NCBI RefSeq assembly: GCF_022829295.1
Contig: NZ_JAKSYH010000173.1
Span: forward strand, 1 to 63,653
Length of the DNA: 63,653 nucleotides
Direction of reading: 5' to 3'
Source of the DNA: Methylobacterium sp. J-088
Lineage (GTDB): Bacteria; Pseudomonadota; Alphaproteobacteria; Rhizobiales; Beijerinckiaceae
Shown here in pieces: positions 61,482 through 63,653 of this stretch. A model generated the notes under the pieces. The model searched no databases and was not told the origin of the DNA. It saw only the letters and a program-made list of their open reading frames with translations. How positions within the stretch are numbered: position 1 is the stretch's first letter; each line of letters starts with the position of its first letter. The position numbers and the translations under genes are program-made.

Positions 61482-63065
61482 TCAGGCGCGGCGCAGGATC
61501 ACGCCCTCGGCCGGGTCGAGGGCGAGGCTTGCGCGGACCGAATCGCCCGCCCGGCCCGCCCGCGTCGAGAGCAGCACCGTCCAGTCGCCCTCCGGCAGCG
61601 GCAGGCTCTGCGGCGCTGCACCGAAATTCAGCACCACGCGCAGAACCTCATCGCCCGTGAACCGCTCGTAGGCGAACACCTCTGCGGCCCCCGGCTTCAC
61701 GCCGCGATAGTCGCCCACCGCCAGCGCCGCGTGGTCGCGGCGCAGGGCGAGCAACCGCCGGTACAGGGTGAGCATGGAGGCGGGGTCGGAGCGCTGGCCC
61801 TCGACGTTGCGGGTCGGCCAGTCCGCCGAGAGCGGTAGCCAGGGCTCGGCCGTGGAGAAGCCCGCGTTCGGGCCGTCGTCCCACTGCATCGGCGTGCGCT
61901 CCGGGTCGCGGCCGTGCCCGGGCTCGTTGCGCTCCCAGGGATCCTGCGCGCGGCCCGGCGGGATCGGGACATGGCCGAGCCCGATCTCGTCGCCGTAATA
62001 GAGGGTCGGCGTGCCCCGCAGGGTCAGCAGCAGCATCGCGGCGATGCGGGCCTGGGCCTGCCCGACCCGGGCGGCGATGCGCGGCTGGTCGTGGTTGCCC
62101 AGCACCCAGTTCGGCCAGCCGCCCTCGGGCAGGGCTGCCTCGTAGCGCGCCACGAGCTCGGCCACGGCCTCGGCCTGCCACGGGGTCTGGATCAGCTGGA
62201 AGTTGAACGGCAGGTCGGCGCCCGAGAGGTCCGGGCCGTAATAGGCCACCAGCCGCTCCACCGGCAGGTAGATCTCGCCGATCAGCACCCGCTCGCCATA
62301 CGGGCGCAGGACATCCCGCATCCCGGCGATCACGTCGAAGATTTCCGGCCGGTCGGCGGAGTAGACCTGCTGGAAGCGATTGATCTCCGGCGCGCCCGGC
62401 GCGTAATCGGGATTGGCCGGGTTGTCGCGGAACCCCGCATCCTTGATCAGGTGCCAGATCACGTCGACCCGGAAGCCGTCGACGCCGCGCTCCAGCCAGA
62501 ACCGGAGCACGTCGTGCATCGCCTCCCGCACCGCGGGGTTGCGCCAGTTCAGGTCCGGCTGCTCCGTCAGGAAGGCGTGGTAGTAATACTGCCCGGTGGC
62601 CTCATCCAGCGTCCAGGCCGGGCCGCCGAAATTCGACACCCAGTTGTTGGGCGGGCCGCCATCGGGGCCGGGATCGCGCCAGATGTACCAGTCCCGCTTC
62701 GGGTTCGTGCGCGCCGACCGGCTCTCCGCGAACCAGGGATGCGCGATCGACGAGTGGTTGGGCACGAAGTCGAGGATCACCTTCAGCCTGCGCCGGCGGG
62801 CCTCGGCGATCAGGGCGTCGAACTCCGCGAGCGTGCCGAACAGCGGGTCGATCCCACAATAATCGGCCACGTCGTAGCCGAAATCCGCCATGGGCGAGGG
62901 GTAGATCGGCGAGATCCACACGGCGTCGACCCCGAGCCAGGCGAGGTAGTCGAGCCGCGCGGTGATACCCGGAAGGTCGCCGACTCCGTCGCCGTTCGTG
63001 TCCTGAAAGGAGCGGGGATAAACCTGATAGACGGTCCCGTGCTTCCACCAGACGGTGTCGGTCAT
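61482..63065 (-). CDS. GH13 alpha-glucosidase
   Basis: 527 aa exo-acting enzyme of the oligo-1,6-glucosidase/alpha-glucosidase type (GH13_17/23-like). Motifs: WWKHGTVYQVYPRSFQDTNG, ILDFVPNHSSIAHPWF, the nucleophile in GVDGFRVDVIWHLI, Glu in VLIGEIYLPVERL, Asp in WVLGNHDQPRIA and [12 protein letters not shown]. No signal peptide, so cytoplasmic. It may break down maltose, maltosaccharides, trehalose or sucrose; substrate cannot be told. It lies upstream of glgA on the same strand with about 160 bases between. Confidence 0.92.
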   Translation of the reverse strand: MTDTVWWKHGTVYQVYPRSFQDTNGDGVGDLPGITARLDYLAWLGVDAVWISPIYPSPMADFGYDVADYCGIDPLFGTLAEFDALIAEARRRRLKVILDFVPNHSSIAHPWFAESRSARTNPKRDWYIWRDPGPDGGPPNNWVSNFGGPAWTLDEATGQYYYHAFLTEQPDLNWRNPAVREAMHDVLRFWLERGVDGFRVDVIWHLIKDAGFRDNPANPDYAPGAPEINRFQQVYSADRPEIFDVIAGMRDVLRPYGERVLIGEIYLPVERLVAYYGPDLSGADLPFNFQLIQTPWQAEAVAELVARYEAALPEGGWPNWVLGNHDQPRIAARVGQAQARIAAMLLLTLRGTPTLYYGDEIGLGHVPIPPGRAQDPWERNEPGHGRDPERTPMQWDDGPNAGFSTAEPWLPLSADWPTRNVEGQRSDPASMLTLYRRLLALRRDHAALAVGDYRGVKPGAAEVFAYERFTGDEVLRVVLNFGAAPQSLPLPEGDWTVLLSTRAGRAGDSVRASLALDPAEGVILRRA

Positions 63066-63441
63066 GCCTCAGCCCCTCGCGTTGCCGACCGGGGCTTAGA
63101 GGCGTGCCCGATCGCTTTGCACACGGTACACGACAGTGACACCACCGTCGCCGAATAGGGCGCGGGTCCCCTCTCCCGTGCGGGAGAGGGACAGGGTGAG
63201 GGATGAGAACTTTCCGGAAGAGGCGCACCCTGTCAGCGCCTTGAAGGTGCGCGCGATCCTGAACTTTCTCGACCCACACCCCAACCCTCTCCCGAACGGG
63301 AGAGGGGGCATGTCGCGCTTGCCACCCGTGTTGGCAGACGCGTGTCGTGTACCGTGGGCAAGCCAACACTTCATCTGCTTAGCTCTTTGTTATGTCGCAG
63401 GTTTTTGTCCCAAAACCGGTGGCCACTTTTGCGAAACCTGC
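63066..63441. other. intergenic region with REP hairpins
   Basis: About 375 bases between the alpha-glucosidase start and the end of the terminase gene. Apart from two hairpins (see 63168-63306) no gene or RNA is seen. The stretch near 63380-63440 is relatively AT-rich. Confidence 0.45.
63168..63306. repeat. two CCCTCTCCC/GGGAGAGGG hairpins
   Basis: CCCTCTCCC gtgc GGGAGAGGG at 63168-63189 and CCCTCTCCC gaac GGGAGAGGG at 63285-63306: identical arms with different 4-base loops. This is the same family as the repeats near 43173, 50091 and 59503. Confidence 0.75.
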
Positions 63442-63653
63442 TTAGAGCCGCCGGATGCGGGGTTCCGGCCGCACCTCCAGCATCAGATGCGTCAGCCCCC
63501 AGACCATGGCGTCGAGCCGGTCCGGCGAGCCCCCACCGGACAGGCCGTCCGGCCCGAAATCCCACAGCACGTCCTCCAGCGCCGGAAAAGCCCCGACATG
63601 GTGGACGAGGCCGCGGGCATAGAGCAGGGAGACCGGCTCGGCCCGCAGGTACT
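63442..63653 (-). CDS. terminase large subunit C-terminus (partial, GTA-type)
   Basis: The last 70 codons of a minus-strand gene that runs off the window end. The end of the protein reads GLVHHVGAFPALEDVLWDF, then SPDRLDAMVWGLTHLML and a basic tail ending RIRRL, with TAA at 63442. This is the characteristic C-terminal nuclease end of the DNA-packaging terminase of Rhodobacter-type gene transfer agents and related prophages (SPDRxDAxVWAxT). It differs from the terminase at 2250. Completeness upstream cannot be seen. Confidence 0.85.
   Translation of the reverse strand, partial: YLRAEPVSLLYARGLVHHVGAFPALEDVLWDFGPDGLSGGGSPDRLDAMVWGLTHLMLEVRPEPRIRRL

Overview
The window is a GC-rich alphaproteobacterial chromosome segment. 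The best match is the Methylobacterium group (order Hyphomicrobiales). This is inferred from protein style: a zinc-poor MucR/Ros regulator, a DUF3618/holin-like stress operon, a GTA-type terminase end, dense GC-rich intergenic palindromes, and fused alpha-glucan enzymes. No rRNA, tRNA, CRISPR array or intact insertion sequence was recognised.

Layout. 1-6.1 kb is a phage-derived remnant on the minus strand: a ParB-domain DNA methyltransferase, a DUF5681 protein, a terminase large subunit, an HNH protein and a partly duplicated unknown gene; no portal or capsid gene is seen. 7-12 kb is chromosomal: mtnA (methionine salvage), and a LysR regulator divergent from malate synthase G. 12-15.2 kb holds small hypothetical and secreted proteins, a decayed lytic transglycosylase and a SleB-type cell wall hydrolase. 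15.4-17.8 kb is a cobalamin riboswitch followed by a TonB-dependent receptor. 17.9-27.4 kb is mixed: RlpA, an SMR exporter, a beta-lactamase-fold hydrolase, an HdeD/papain-like fusion, MucR, a PAS-HTH regulator, KDG kinase and a DUF502 membrane protein. 27.5-31 kb has head-to-head cobD/cobC and an MFS transporter. 31.6-35.8 kb is a malonate module (malonyl-CoA decarboxylase and malonyl-CoA synthetase) with a TetR/DUF4188 pair inside it. 35.9-36.5 kb is a BrnT/BrnA toxin-antitoxin pair. 36.5-38.9 kb is a four-gene envelope-stress cluster on the minus strand, preceded by a good match to a sigma-EcfG (general stress) promoter.

39.4-63.1 kb is a near-complete alpha-glucan/trehalose factory: otsA, glgX, treZ, a malQ-treY fusion, a glgE carrying an extra intact GH13 domain, a treS-maltokinase fusion, glgB, and on the other strand glgA and a GH13 alpha-glucosidase. 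Together they can make linear glucan (GlgA), turn its end into trehalose (TreY/TreZ), isomerise and phosphorylate this to maltose-1-phosphate (TreS-Mak), polymerise that (GlgE), branch it (GlgB) and debranch or recycle it (GlgX, MalQ, glucosidase). OtsA gives a second entry to trehalose, but otsB, glgC and glgP are not in the window. The last 212 bases are the C-terminus of a second, unrelated, GTA-type terminase.

Two families of intergenic palindromic repeats sit at gene 3' ends: a mosaic of several small stem-loops bounded by GGTTTCC/GAAACC (three copies), and short CCCTCTCCC/GGGAGAGGG hairpins (at least seven copies).
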